NCBI RefSeq assembly: GCF_014297445.1
Contig: NZ_JACORU010000008.1
Coordinates: forward strand, 124,001-188,000
DNA from: Ramlibacter albus
Lineage (GTDB): Bacteria; Pseudomonadota; Gammaproteobacteria; Burkholderiales; Burkholderiaceae_C
Length of the DNA stretch: 64,000 nt
Direction: 5' to 3'
Shown: one piece after another, positions 55,308-63,678 of the stretch
Layout of the letters: each line of letters starts with the position of its first letter
Position numbering within the stretch: position 1 is the first letter of the stretch
The notes under the pieces: generated by a model
Database searches by the model: none
Seen by the model: the letters and a program-made list of their open reading frames with translations, nothing else
What the model was told of the DNA's origin: nothing
Program-made: the position numbers and the translations under genes

Positions 55308-56709
55308 CGACCCTTCCGGGATTCAATGTTCCCCTGGGGTCCAGCGCGCGCTTGACCGCACGCATCATCTCCACCGCCACCGGCGACTTGTAGTTCGGCA
55401 CCTTGTCGACCTTGATCGAGCCCACACCGTGCTCGGCGGAGATCGAGCCGCCGTGCTTGTGCACCTGGTCGTAGACGATCGTGTTGACGCGCTCCTCGTA
55501 GTCGCGAAGGAACTGGGCCGCATCGCCACCCACCGGCGCCTGCACGTTGTAGTGCAGGTTGCCGTCGCCGAGGTGGCCGAAGTTGACCATGCGGACGCCG
55601 GGGATCTCCTGCGCCAGCAGCGCATCGGTTTCGCGGCAGTACTGCGGGATGCGCGACACGGCCACCGAGATGTCGTGCTTGATGTTCAGGCCTTCCTCGG
55701 CCTGCGCGAGCGGGATCGACTCGCGGATGTGCCACAACTGGTGGGCCTGCGCCAGGTTCTCGGCGACCACGGCATCCGTTACGCAGCCTTCCTCCAGCGC
55801 CGTCTCCAGCAGGCGCTCGAACTGCGTGCGCGCGTGCAGCTCGCTCTCGGAGTCGGCGTTCTCCAGCAGCACGCAATACGGCACATCCTTGTACAGCGGG
55901 ATGCGCATCTGCGTGAAATGCTTTGCGACGAGGCTGAGCGCGAATTGCCCCATCACCTCGAAGCCCGTGAGCGAGGAGGCGAGGTGCTTCTGCGCCAGCC
56001 CGAGCAGTTTCACGGCGTCTTCCAGCGAAGGCACCGCAGCCCATGCGGTAAGCGTCGCCGCCGGCAGCGGGTAGAGCTTCATGGTGGCCGCTGTGATGAT
56101 GCCCAGCGTGCCTTCGCTGCCGATGAAGAGGTCGCGCAGGTCGTAGCCGGTGTTGTCCTTGCGCAGGCCGGACAGGCCTTCCCAGATTTCGCCTTGCGCC
56201 GTCACCACTTCGAGGCCAAGGCAAAGGTCACGTGTATTGCCGTAGCGCAGCACCTGCGTGCCACCGGCGTTCGTGGACAAATTGCCGCCGATGGTGCAGC
56301 TGCCCTCGGCTGCAAGGCTCAGGGGGAACAGGAAGCCCGCTTCCTGCGCCGTGTCCTGCAGCGACTGCAGCACGCAGCCGGCTTCGACGGTGATGGTGAG
56401 GTTGGCCGGGTCGATGTTGCGCACGGTGTTCATGCGCGTGAGGCTGAGCAGCACCTGCGTGCCGCTCTCGTCGGGGACGGACCCGCCCACGAGGCCGGTG
56501 TTGCCGCCCTGCGGGACGATGCTGGTTCCGGCCGCAGCACAGGCACGGACCACATCGGCGACTTCCTGCGTCGTGCGCGGCCGCACCACCGCCAGCGCCT
56601 TGCCGCGCGAGCGCTTGCGCCAGTCCTGCTCCCAGGCGGTGAGGTCACCCTCGGCCAGTACGTGGGCGTCGCCCACGATGTCTTTCAAGGTTTTCAGCAA
56701 ATCGGTCAT
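55297..56709 (-). CDS. FAD-binding oxidase of the GlcD/D-lactate dehydrogenase family
   Basis: A 470-residue flavoenzyme. The N-terminal PCMH FAD domain has VRPRTTQEVADVVRACA, IVPQGGNTGLVGGSVPD and GGNLSTNAGGTQVLRYGNTR. The C-terminal FAD-oxidase domain has the metal/substrate stretch VNFGHLGDGNLHYNV and SAEHGVGSIKVDKVP. Likely substrates are D-2-hydroxy acids (D-lactate, glycolate, 2-hydroxyglutarate); not resolvable here. The start overlaps the DUF2069 stop (ATGA). The gene end contains the ccdAB promoter. Confidence 0.9.
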   Translation of the reverse strand: MTDLLKTLKDIVGDAHVLAEGDLTAWEQDWRKRSRGKALAVVRPRTTQEVADVVRACAAAGTSIVPQGGNTGLVGGSVPDESGTQVLLSLTRMNTVRNIDPANLTITVEAGCVLQSLQDTAQEAGFLFPLSLAAEGSCTIGGNLSTNAGGTQVLRYGNTRDLCLGLEVVTAQGEIWEGLSGLRKDNTGYDLRDLFIGSEGTLGIITAATMKLYPLPAATLTAWAAVPSLEDAVKLLGLAQKHLASSLTGFEVMGQFALSLVAKHFTQMRIPLYKDVPYCVLLENADSESELHARTQFERLLETALEEGCVTDAVVAENLAQAHQLWHIRESIPLAQAEEGLNIKHDISVAVSRIPQYCRETDALLAQEIPGVRMVNFGHLGDGNLHYNVQAPVGGDAAQFLRDYEERVNTIVYDQVHKHGGSISAEHGVGSIKVDKVPNYKSPVAVEMMRAVKRALDPRGTLNPGRVVRL

Positions 56710-57083
56710 GGGGACTTCTTCAGCCGCAGGCGCACGTGCAGCGCGCAGGCGGCAAACAACACGAGGGTCAGCACGATCTCGAGTACGGCCAGTTGCGCGC
56801 TCGCGCCGCGGTCGCTGGTGGCGCGCACCACGCCCTCGAAGAAATAGAGCCACACCAGCAGGCTGGTCCAGCGGTAGGTGTACATGCGACGGCGCAGCAG
56901 GCCGGCGAGCGGCAGGCACAGCGGCAGGGCCTTCAGCGCGAGCCATGAGCCGCCGGGACGCAACGGCGCCCACCAGAGCTCCCATGCGAGGCACAGCGTG
57001 ATGAGCGCGAGCAATGCACCCACGGCGGCCCAGCGCGTGGCTTCGACGGCAAGGGGTGCGGCAACTGCGGGGGCGGTATCCAT
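56706..57083 (-). CDS. DUF2069 membrane protein
   Basis: A 125-residue protein with four predicted membrane segments (WAAVGALLALITLCLAWELW; ALKALPLCLPLAGLL; WTSLLVWLYFFEGVVRA; LAVLEIVLTLVLFAACALHV), the DUF2069 layout. ATG 57083 is used, about ten bases after TATGAT; 57095 and 57098 are in-frame alternatives. It is coupled to the FAD oxidase by overlap and divergent from yihY. Function unknown. Confidence 0.82.
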   Translation of the reverse strand: MDTAPAVAAPLAVEATRWAAVGALLALITLCLAWELWWAPLRPGGSWLALKALPLCLPLAGLLRRRMYTYRWTSLLVWLYFFEGVVRATSDRGASAQLAVLEIVLTLVLFAACALHVRLRLKKSP

Positions 57084-57106
57084 CTGCGATGGCATCATAG
57101 CGGCCG

Positions 57107-58309
57107 ATGCGCATTCCCCTCCTGCTGGCCGACCTCTCGCGCTTCCCGTGGAAGTCCACCGCGCTCACCTTGCGCGAGCGCTTCCGCGAGGACCAGCTGG
57201 GCCTCACAGCCAGCAGCCTCACGTTCACGACGTCGATCGCGCTGGTGCCATTCTTCACGGTGGCGCTGGCCATCTTCACGGCCTTCCCGATGTTCAACCA
57301 GCTGCAGGCGAGCCTCGAGGCGTGGCTGGTGCAAAGCCTCGTGCCGCCGGCCATCTCCAAGCAGGTGCTCGGGTATCTCACGCAGTTTTCGGGGCGCGCG
57401 AGCCGGCTGGGCACGGTAGGTCTTGCGATCCTGCTGGCCGCGGCGCTCGCGCTCGTGCTCACGATCGACCGCACGCTCAACAAGATCTGGCGCGTGCGCA
57501 GGCCGCGCCCGCTGGGGCAGCGCGTGATGATCTACTGGGCGGCCGTCACCCTCGGCCCGCTGGTGCTGGCGACGAGCATCAGCATCACTTCCTACGCGAT
57601 CACGGCTTCGCGGGGGTTCGTCGGCACGTCGCTCGGCATGCTGCCGACGCTGCTGGCGATGGTGGAATTCGTCCTGCTCGCCGCGGGGCTGAGCGCGCTT
57701 TACCGCTTCGTGCCGAACACCCCGGTGCGCCCGACGCATGCCATCACGGGCGGCGTCATCGCTGCGATCGGCGTCGAACTCGCCAAGCGCGGCCTCACGC
57801 TTTACTTCGCCAAGGTGCCGACGTATTCGGCGGTTTACGGCGCATTCGCGACGCTGCCGATCCTGCTCGTGTGGATCTACATCGCGTGGGTCATCGTGCT
57901 GCTCGGCGCGGTCATCGCCGCGTACATGCCCAGCCTGCTCGTGGGCGCACGGCGACGCCCCGGCGGGGCAGGGTGGCAGTTCGAGCTCGCGCTGGAGGCA
58001 CTGCGGCACCTGAACCTCGCACGCTCCACGGTGCAGCACGGCCTCACCATGCAGCAGCTCTCGGCTGCGACCGAAGCCGACGAACTGCAGCTCGAGCCCG
58101 TCCTGGACGCGCTCGTCCAGCTGGACTGGGTGGCGCGCATCAACGAGCAGACGGACGGTGCCGAGACACGCTACGTGCTGCTCGCCGAACCCGCGGTCAC
58201 CTCCATCGAGCCTCTCGCGAAGCAGATGCTGCTGCCGCGCAACGCCGCGACCGAGCGTTTCTGGCGCAACGGCGGCCTGGCGAAGATCTGCCTGAAGGAC
58301 GTCGTCTAG
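57107..58309 (+). CDS. YihY/UPF0761 family inner-membrane protein
   Basis: A 400-residue protein. The N-terminal 280 residues hold six membrane segments of the YihY/virulence factor BrkB family (LTASSLTFTTSIALVPFFTV; LTIDRTLNKIWRV; YFAKVPTYSAVYGAFATLPI). Residues about 290-400 form a soluble winged-helix-like tail. Despite old names, no RNase activity is expected. Transport role not established. Divergent from DUF2069. Confidence 0.9.
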   Translation: MRIPLLLADLSRFPWKSTALTLRERFREDQLGLTASSLTFTTSIALVPFFTVALAIFTAFPMFNQLQASLEAWLVQSLVPPAISKQVLGYLTQFSGRASRLGTVGLAILLAAALALVLTIDRTLNKIWRVRRPRPLGQRVMIYWAAVTLGPLVLATSISITSYAITASRGFVGTSLGMLPTLLAMVEFVLLAAGLSALYRFVPNTPVRPTHAITGGVIAAIGVELAKRGLTLYFAKVPTYSAVYGAFATLPILLVWIYIAWVIVLLGAVIAAYMPSLLVGARRRPGGAGWQFELALEALRHLNLARSTVQHGLTMQQLSAATEADELQLEPVLDALVQLDWVARINEQTDGAETRYVLLAEPAVTSIEPLAKQMLLPRNAATERFWRNGGLAKICLKDVV

Positions 58310-58345
58310 CGCATCCGCCTCGGTGCGTCGGCCGTATAGCGGGCA

Positions 58346-58363
58346 GGGAGCCGCCCGGCTCCC
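58346..58363 (+). other. Stem-loop after yihY
   Basis: GGGAGCC, loop GCCC, GGCTCCC, 37 bases after the yihY stop. No T-run follows, so termination is uncertain. Confidence 0.3.
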
Positions 58364-58388
58364 CCAACCCGACCGTTTGGAGGCTGCC

Positions 58389-58682
58389 ATGCCCGTGATG
58401 ATGCTGATGCAGTGGGACAACGTGACCCCGGCGCAATACGACGCCGTGCGCAAGATCGTCAACTTCGAGGCCGACCCGCCGCGCGGCGGGCTGTACCACG
58501 TCGCCGGGTTCGACGACAAGGGCATGCGCGTCGCGGACGTGTGGGAGCGCGCGGAGGACTTCCAGGCCTTCGTCGAGCAGCGGCTGATGCCGGGCGTGCA
58601 GAAGGCCGGGATCACCGGCGAGCCGAAGGTGAACATCCTTCCAGCGCACAACGTGTACGCGCCGGGGTATGTGCGGCGCTGA
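58389..58682 (+). CDS. Small dimeric alpha/beta-barrel-like protein, unknown function
   Basis: A 97-residue cytosolic protein. The sequence (MPVMMLMQWDNVTPAQYDAV, then GGLYHVAGFDDKGMRVADVW) has the strand-helix-strand pattern of small antibiotic-monooxygenase or EthD-like ferredoxin folds. GGAGG eight bases before ATG 58389 decides this start over an upstream frame at 58323. It stands alone between yihY and the toxin-antitoxin pair. No substrate known. Confidence 0.72.
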   Translation: MPVMMLMQWDNVTPAQYDAVRKIVNFEADPPRGGLYHVAGFDDKGMRVADVWERAEDFQAFVEQRLMPGVQKAGITGEPKVNILPAHNVYAPGYVRR

Positions 58683-58699
58683 GCCAGGCGCCCGGCTCG

Positions 58700-58730
58700 A
58701 TTTGGTCAAATCGAACGATTTGGCTAAAAT
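58700..58730 (+). promoter_or_regulatory. Promoter and two-site operator of the Phd/PIN pair
   Basis: TTGGTC (58702-58707), 17-base spacer, TAAAAT (58725-58730), only six bases before ATG 58737. Two copies of ATTTGGYYAAAW (58700-58711 and 58718-58730) are spaced 18 bases apart and cover both hexamers, as expected for Phd-type autorepression. The first copy is itself a palindrome. Confidence 0.65.
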
Positions 58731-58736
58731 GCGCGA

Positions 58737-58988
58737 ATGCAGACCTTCAGCGCCAATGAAGCCAAGACCCGCTTCGGCGAGTTCATCGACCGTGTCCAGC
58801 GCGAGCCCGTGCGGGTGATGCGCCACGACCGCGTCGTGGGTGTGATGGTCAGCGCCGAAGACTACGAAGCCATGCGTGTCTTCTACGCGAACCGCTTGCA
58901 GCAGACGCTGGACCAATCCGCCGCCAACGCCAAGCGTGCCGGCTTGACGCCGAAGCAGCTGAAGGCCCTGCTGGCCGATGAGAGCTGA
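58737..58988 (+). CDS. Phd/YefM-family antitoxin
   Basis: An 83-residue antitoxin. The N-terminal Phd/YefM DNA-binding fold reads TFSANEAKTRFGEFIDRVQR and VVGVMVSAEDYEAMRVFY. The C-terminal part (AGLTPKQLKALLADES) would wrap the toxin. It overlaps the PIN toxin by 11 bases. The start codon is six bases after the -10, so the mRNA is probably leaderless. Confidence 0.9.
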   Translation: MQTFSANEAKTRFGEFIDRVQREPVRVMRHDRVVGVMVSAEDYEAMRVFYANRLQQTLDQSAANAKRAGLTPKQLKALLADES

Positions 58989-59418
58989 CCGCCGCCTTGC
59001 GGTGGTCGTCGACACCAACGTCTGGATCAGCGCCGCGCTGTCGCGTGACGGGGCTCCGGCGCTGGTCGTCCGGCGCGTGCTTTCCCACGGCGTGCCCGTG
59101 TTCTCCGAACGCACGTTCCACGAGCTCGAATCGCGCCTGTGGAAGCCCAAGTTCGATCGATACCTGACCATGGAGCTGCGCAAGTCCCTGCTGCACGACC
59201 TGAATGCAGCTGCGCTGTGGGTCGACGTACCCGAGGCGATCGCTGCGGTCGCGCACAGCCGCGACGCAGACGACGATCACTTCGTCCATGCCGCACTTGC
59301 GGCCGGCGCCCCGTGGCTGGTGACAGGCGACCAGGACCTCCTTGCCCTGAAACCGATGCCGGGACTTCAGGTCGTCACGCCCGCGAAGGCACTGACGCTG
59401 GAAGGCTTAAAGGGCTGA
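58978..59418 (+). CDS. PIN-domain toxin (VapC-like RNase)
   Basis: A 146-residue PIN protein of the putative-toxin PIN family. Acidic metal ligands are Asp12 in VVVDTNVW, Glu in FHELESRL, Asp in RDADDDHFVHAA and Asp in LVTGDQDLL. The complete set suggests an active Mg-dependent RNase. Translation is coupled to the antitoxin. The target RNA is not predictable. Confidence 0.9.
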   Translation: MRADRRLAVVVDTNVWISAALSRDGAPALVVRRVLSHGVPVFSERTFHELESRLWKPKFDRYLTMELRKSLLHDLNAAALWVDVPEAIAAVAHSRDADDDHFVHAALAAGAPWLVTGDQDLLALKPMPGLQVVTPAKALTLEGLKG

Positions 59419-59420
59419 AG

Positions 59421-59741
59421 TCAGAACGGGATCTTGCCCGTCCAGATGTCCTTGTACATCACGTAATCACCCATGAAGCTGTAGAACGGGCGCTTGAAAG
59501 TGGCCGGCCGGTTCTTCTCGAAGAAGAAGTGGCCGGTCCATGCGAAGGCGTAGCCGACGAGCAGGCCGATGGGGAACCACCACCAGTCCCTCGTGACCAG
59601 GAGGGTGACGAGGCATGCCGTGCCCAGTGAGGTCCCCACGAAGTGGAGCCGCCGGCACGTGCGGTTGGCGTGCTCGCTCAGGTAGTAGGGGTAGAAGTCG
59701 GCGAAGCTCTGGAAAGCCTTCGCCTCGGTGGTCGTGGTCAT
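59421..59741 (-). CDS. DUF962/Mpo1-like membrane protein
   Basis: A 106-residue protein with two to three membrane segments. The conserved DUF962 residues are in FYPYYLSEHANRTCRRLHF (His pair), WTGHFFFEKNRPATFKRP and the C-terminal DIW. Yeast Mpo1 of this family is an iron-dependent 2-hydroxy fatty acid dioxygenase; whether the bacterial protein does this is inference. AGGAG lies upstream of the ATG. Confidence 0.82.
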   Translation of the reverse strand: MTTTTEAKAFQSFADFYPYYLSEHANRTCRRLHFVGTSLGTACLVTLLVTRDWWWFPIGLLVGYAFAWTGHFFFEKNRPATFKRPFYSFMGDYVMYKDIWTGKIPF

Positions 59742-59762
59742 GCTGTGTCTCCTCGCGCGGTT

Positions 59763-61019
59763 TTACCGCAGGGCGAACGGCGCGTGCAAGAACCCCCTGA
59801 AACGTGCGCGACCGCCTCGGGTGGGGGATTCGGTCAGGCGATAGCCGGGGAAACGCGCGAGGAACCGCCCGACGGCGATGCGCCCCTCCAGCCGCGCGAG
59901 GCTCAGGCCCGCGCACTGGTGGATGCCGAAGCCGAAGGCAAGGTGCCGGTTCGGCTCGCGGCGCAGGTCCAGCTTGTCCGGGTCGGCAAACTGCGCCGGG
60001 TCGCGGTTCGCCGCGCCGATGCACAGCGTGACGAGCGCACCTGCGGGCAGTTGCACACCGCCGACCTCGCACGCGACAAGCGCGCGACGGTTGCCCAGCT
60101 GGTTGGACGATTCGAACCGCAGGAATTCGTCGACGGCGAGCGTGAGGGACGCCTCGTCAGTCGTGCGCAGCAACTGCTGCAACGCCTCCGGCCACTCCTG
60201 CAATGCGCAAAGCGCGTTGCCGATGAGGTTGGTGGTGGTCTCGTGCCCCGCGTTCAGGATGAACACGCAGTTCTGCACCAGCTCGCTTTCGCTCAACTGC
60301 TCGCCCGCTTCTTCACCCTGGATCAGGCGCGTGAGCACGTCGTGCTCCGGGTCGCCGGGGTGCCTGCGCCGGTCCGCCACCAGCGTCTTCAGGTACGCGG
60401 TGAACTCACCCACGCTGCGGTTGCCGCGCTCTTCCTGCTCGGGCGTGAGCTTCGGCTCCAGCGCGCCCAGGATCGCGAGCGACCAGTCGCGCAGCGGCCC
60501 GCGGTCGGCGTGCGGCACGCCCAGCAGGTTGCCGATGATCTCGACGGGGATCGCGGACGCGAAATCCTCGACCAGGTCACCGCCGCCCTTGGCCTCGATC
60601 GCATCCAGCAGCCGGTCCACCAGCGCCACCAGCCCCGGCTCCATCTCCGCGATGGCGCGCCGCGTGAGCGCCCCCATGATCAGCTTGCGCACGCGCGTGT
60701 GCAGCGGGGGGTCGTTGAACACGAGGCTGGTCGTGTGGTGCTCCAGCAGCGGCGAGCCGGCACCGTACTTCGGCGTGAACTCCACCTTCTTGTCGGAGCT
60801 GAAGGTGTGCGCGTCGCGGTACACGGCCACGAGGTCGGCGTAGCGCGTGAGGAAGTACGAGCCGTCCGGCATCCGGCGCACGGGCGCCGTCTCGCGCAGG
60901 CGGGCGTAGACGGGGTAGGGGTTGGCGTAGAAGTCGGGTGGCAGCGCGCGCAGGTCGAAGCCGTCCGCGATCTCGCGGGCGCGCGCGTCGCTCATCGGGG
61001 GTGTGATCGTGACCGTCAT
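59763..61019 (-). CDS. Cytochrome P450
   Basis: A 418-residue soluble class I P450. The I-helix is LNAGHETTTNLIG, the ExxR in DEFLRFES and heme Cys in FGFGIHQCAGLSLARLEG. No ferredoxin or reductase gene is adjacent. The start overlaps the DUF4401 gene stop by four bases (ATGA). Substrate unknown; the family size and motifs resemble bacterial CYP107/CYP109-type enzymes, which is a weak guide. Confidence 0.92.
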   Translation of the reverse strand: MTVTITPPMSDARAREIADGFDLRALPPDFYANPYPVYARLRETAPVRRMPDGSYFLTRYADLVAVYRDAHTFSSDKKVEFTPKYGAGSPLLEHHTTSLVFNDPPLHTRVRKLIMGALTRRAIAEMEPGLVALVDRLLDAIEAKGGGDLVEDFASAIPVEIIGNLLGVPHADRGPLRDWSLAILGALEPKLTPEQEERGNRSVGEFTAYLKTLVADRRRHPGDPEHDVLTRLIQGEEAGEQLSESELVQNCVFILNAGHETTTNLIGNALCALQEWPEALQQLLRTTDEASLTLAVDEFLRFESSNQLGNRRALVACEVGGVQLPAGALVTLCIGAANRDPAQFADPDKLDLRREPNRHLAFGFGIHQCAGLSLARLEGRIAVGRFLARFPGYRLTESPTRGGRARFRGFLHAPFALR

Positions 61020-62689
61020 GGTTTCTCGGGGATCGTGCGCAGGTCGTCGCCGGCCAGCCCCACCAGCAGCGCGCGGCCGTCGGGCATCACGCGGAACTCG
61101 CCGTACTTCGCGGCGTTCCAGCGCTCGCCGTCGCCCTCGGTGAAGAACCACGCGTCGCTCACCAGAACCCAACGGCCGCCCTTGGGCGTGAGCTGCATCA
61201 GCAGCTCGCCGGCGCCCACGGGCTCGCGCGTGCGCACGACGCGCACCGGCTGCGCGACGCCGCGCGCATCGAGCTTCATCACCGCGTAGGGGCGCACGCT
61301 GATCGTCTCCTCGCCGAACTCCTCGACGCCGCCGGGCAGGCTGTAGTTCAGGCGCATGTAGTCGCCTTGCATCAGGGAGCGCGGGTCGACCGGTGCGAGG
61401 CGGACGAATACGCGCGCGCCTTCGGCGATGAGCGTCTCCTTTTCGCGGATGGCGTAGTTCGCAACCGCCAGTGTCAGTACAGCGCCCACGCCCAGGAACA
61501 CCGCACCGCGTCCCAGTGCAGGCGTGCCCCTCGTCGCGACGGCCGCGGCGCGGCCAGAGGCCACCCATGCAACTGCTCCCAACACAGCGGCGGCCGCAAC
61601 CAGCACGCCGGCCTTGATGCCCAGCGGCCACTGCAGCTGGTAGTAGAACGCGCCGACGATCCACACCGCGGCCAGCGCGCACGCGGCCGCGAGGCGCCAG
61701 CGCTGCGTCGCGGCCGTCCAGGCCGTCGCGAGCAGCACGCCGCCCAGGGCGGGCATGAAGAAGGCCAGTGCCGCGACCACCGCGCCCACGAGCGCCGCTG
61801 CCGGCGTGCGCAGCGTCGGCCACGCCCGGCCCAGCACGACCCCCGCACCGACCGCGCACACCACCGACACGACCCGCAGCAGCCAGGCTTGCGAGTTGCG
61901 CCCCGGCGAAAGCTCGCGTGCGATTTCCGCCGCGAAGCCGCTGCCGAATGTGCCGCCCACCAGGAACGTCATGCCCGACCACCATGCGAGGCACGCCACC
62001 ACGAACAGCAGCCAGCCCGCCGCGACGCTCTCCACGTAGGCGCCGATCCGTGCGCCGCGCGCATCGCGCATGCGCCGCTCGAATGCCATCGCGACGAGCC
62101 ACCCGGCCAGCGCGTAATGCAGCGCGAACCAGATCGACAGCATCGCCCCGCCGTTCAGCGAAAAGATCTTCTCCGGGATCAGCATGCCCATGAAGAGCAG
62201 GCAGGCCGCCGCGCCCAGCAGCGTGCGCAGCCAGGCGCGCGGCAGCAGCCAGGCCACGCCCAGCGCGATGACGCACAGGAGGGCGGCCGCGGCCTGGCTC
62301 GCCAGGTCGCGGAACAGGCCCGCCGCGAGCGAGCCGCCGCCCACCAGCAGCGCCGGCAGCGCCAGTTGCTCCACGAAGATCGGCAGGTCGCGCGAGCGCA
62401 GGATCACCATCGCCGCCGCCAGCAGCAGCACACCTGCGATGTAGAGTCCCGCGTCGTTCTTCAGGACATCGGCGAACAGCAGCCCCATCACGCCCATGAG
62501 CGGCAGCACCGCGAGCCAGGCGCCGATGGCGGTCAGCAGCACCACGGGCCACGGCCGCGCGTCCTGAACGCCCGTGACCGCGTCCGATGGCAGCACGCCT
62601 TCGCGCTTCGCGGCGTGCAGGACGGTGTCCAGCCGCGAAGCAGCCTCGCTGGCGTCCAGGCCGGCGTCCACTGGGCTCGCCTCAGCCAT
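61016..62689 (-). CDS. DUF4401 membrane protein fused to a GDYXXLXY domain
   Basis: A 557-residue protein. About 45-370 holds roughly ten to twelve membrane segments of the DUF4401 type. After another membrane segment near 400, residues about 410-557 form the soluble GDYXXLXY domain, named from its motif, seen here as GDYMRLNY. The two parts are often separate genes. It overlaps DUF2157 by eight bases and the P450 by four, forming an operon. Function unknown. Confidence 0.85.
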   Translation of the reverse strand: MAEASPVDAGLDASEAASRLDTVLHAAKREGVLPSDAVTGVQDARPWPVVLLTAIGAWLAVLPLMGVMGLLFADVLKNDAGLYIAGVLLLAAAMVILRSRDLPIFVEQLALPALLVGGGSLAAGLFRDLASQAAAALLCVIALGVAWLLPRAWLRTLLGAAACLLFMGMLIPEKIFSLNGGAMLSIWFALHYALAGWLVAMAFERRMRDARGARIGAYVESVAAGWLLFVVACLAWWSGMTFLVGGTFGSGFAAEIARELSPGRNSQAWLLRVVSVVCAVGAGVVLGRAWPTLRTPAAALVGAVVAALAFFMPALGGVLLATAWTAATQRWRLAAACALAAVWIVGAFYYQLQWPLGIKAGVLVAAAAVLGAVAWVASGRAAAVATRGTPALGRGAVFLGVGAVLTLAVANYAIREKETLIAEGARVFVRLAPVDPRSLMQGDYMRLNYSLPGGVEEFGEETISVRPYAVMKLDARGVAQPVRVVRTREPVGAGELLMQLTPKGGRWVLVSDAWFFTEGDGERWNAAKYGEFRVMPDGRALLVGLAGDDLRTIPEKP

Positions 62690-63641
62690 ACCGCCTCGCC
62701 AGCCGCGTGATCGCGCTCACGGACACCGCCAGGAGCCCGGCGGCAAAGAGGCCGATGAAAGTGAGCAGCCCGATCGGCTCGCCCACGCGGCTGTCGACGA
62801 TCCACCGCACCAGCCCCGCCACGAGCAGCGTATCGATCGCAAGCGCCACCCCGCTGAGCAGGAACACGTCGAACCACTGCCGCATCGCCAGCACGCCCGC
62901 GGCCACGCCGAGCAGCCCCAGCGCCAGCACGAACTGCGGCGCCACGCGCGAAGCGAACAGCCCGCCGATCGCGGTCATCGTCACCATCGCGATCGTGAGC
63001 GTGCCGGCCGTGCGCAGCGACCAGATCCCGGCCCCGGTGAACCTGCGCAGCCCGCGCCCGAGCGCGGCGACGAGCACCCCCGCCATCACCCAGCCGATGG
63101 AATACACGTCGAAGTCCTGCGGCTCCACGCGCCAGCGATGGCCGATGTGCGCGTGCACCCAGGCCGAAATGCCTGCCACCACCACCATGGACCACGGTGC
63201 CCACAGCACGTCGCTGCGCGCGCCGAGGCAAAGCGGCAGCGCCAGCAGCGCCCACACGGCAAACAGCTGCCACGTGTCTGCACCCGTCTGGTAGGTCTGG
63301 CCGAAATAGGCGAAGAGGGCGCCGATGCACAGCATCGCCGCGAGCGCGAGCGGCGCGCGCAACCGCGGCCGCCATGCCGCGCCGATGCAGAACGCGACAA
63401 GCGCGCCCTGCAGCAGCGCGAAGCGGCCCATGCGGCCGAAGTCGTTCCAGTTGGCCGCGATCCAGAGGATCACGCCGAAGCCCGCGAGCGCGCCCGCGAG
63501 CACTGCGACCACCGGCCAGAAGCGGCGAGCCACCGCGGCCGGCTCGCTGTCGTAACCCGCGATGCGGAACAGCGCGTCGCCGCGCGCGCGGTCGAGCCCG
63601 TAGCGCCCGACCCAGTCGTAGAGCGCGAGCCGCAGGTTCAT
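62682..63641 (-). CDS. DUF2157 membrane protein
   Basis: A 319-residue protein. A short N-terminal soluble part is followed by eight to ten membrane segments, beginning with VVAVLAGALAGFGVILWIAANW, whose IAANW is the DUF2157 mark. It pairs with the downstream DUF4401-GDYXXLXY protein with which it overlaps. No biochemical role is known. Confidence 0.85.
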   Translation of the reverse strand: MNLRLALYDWVGRYGLDRARGDALFRIAGYDSEPAAVARRFWPVVAVLAGALAGFGVILWIAANWNDFGRMGRFALLQGALVAFCIGAAWRPRLRAPLALAAMLCIGALFAYFGQTYQTGADTWQLFAVWALLALPLCLGARSDVLWAPWSMVVVAGISAWVHAHIGHRWRVEPQDFDVYSIGWVMAGVLVAALGRGLRRFTGAGIWSLRTAGTLTIAMVTMTAIGGLFASRVAPQFVLALGLLGVAAGVLAMRQWFDVFLLSGVALAIDTLLVAGLVRWIVDSRVGEPIGLLTFIGLFAAGLLAVSVSAITRLARRYG

Positions 63642-63678
63642 GCGGCCACCCGCCTTGTGTGCGCAATGCAGGCCGCGT

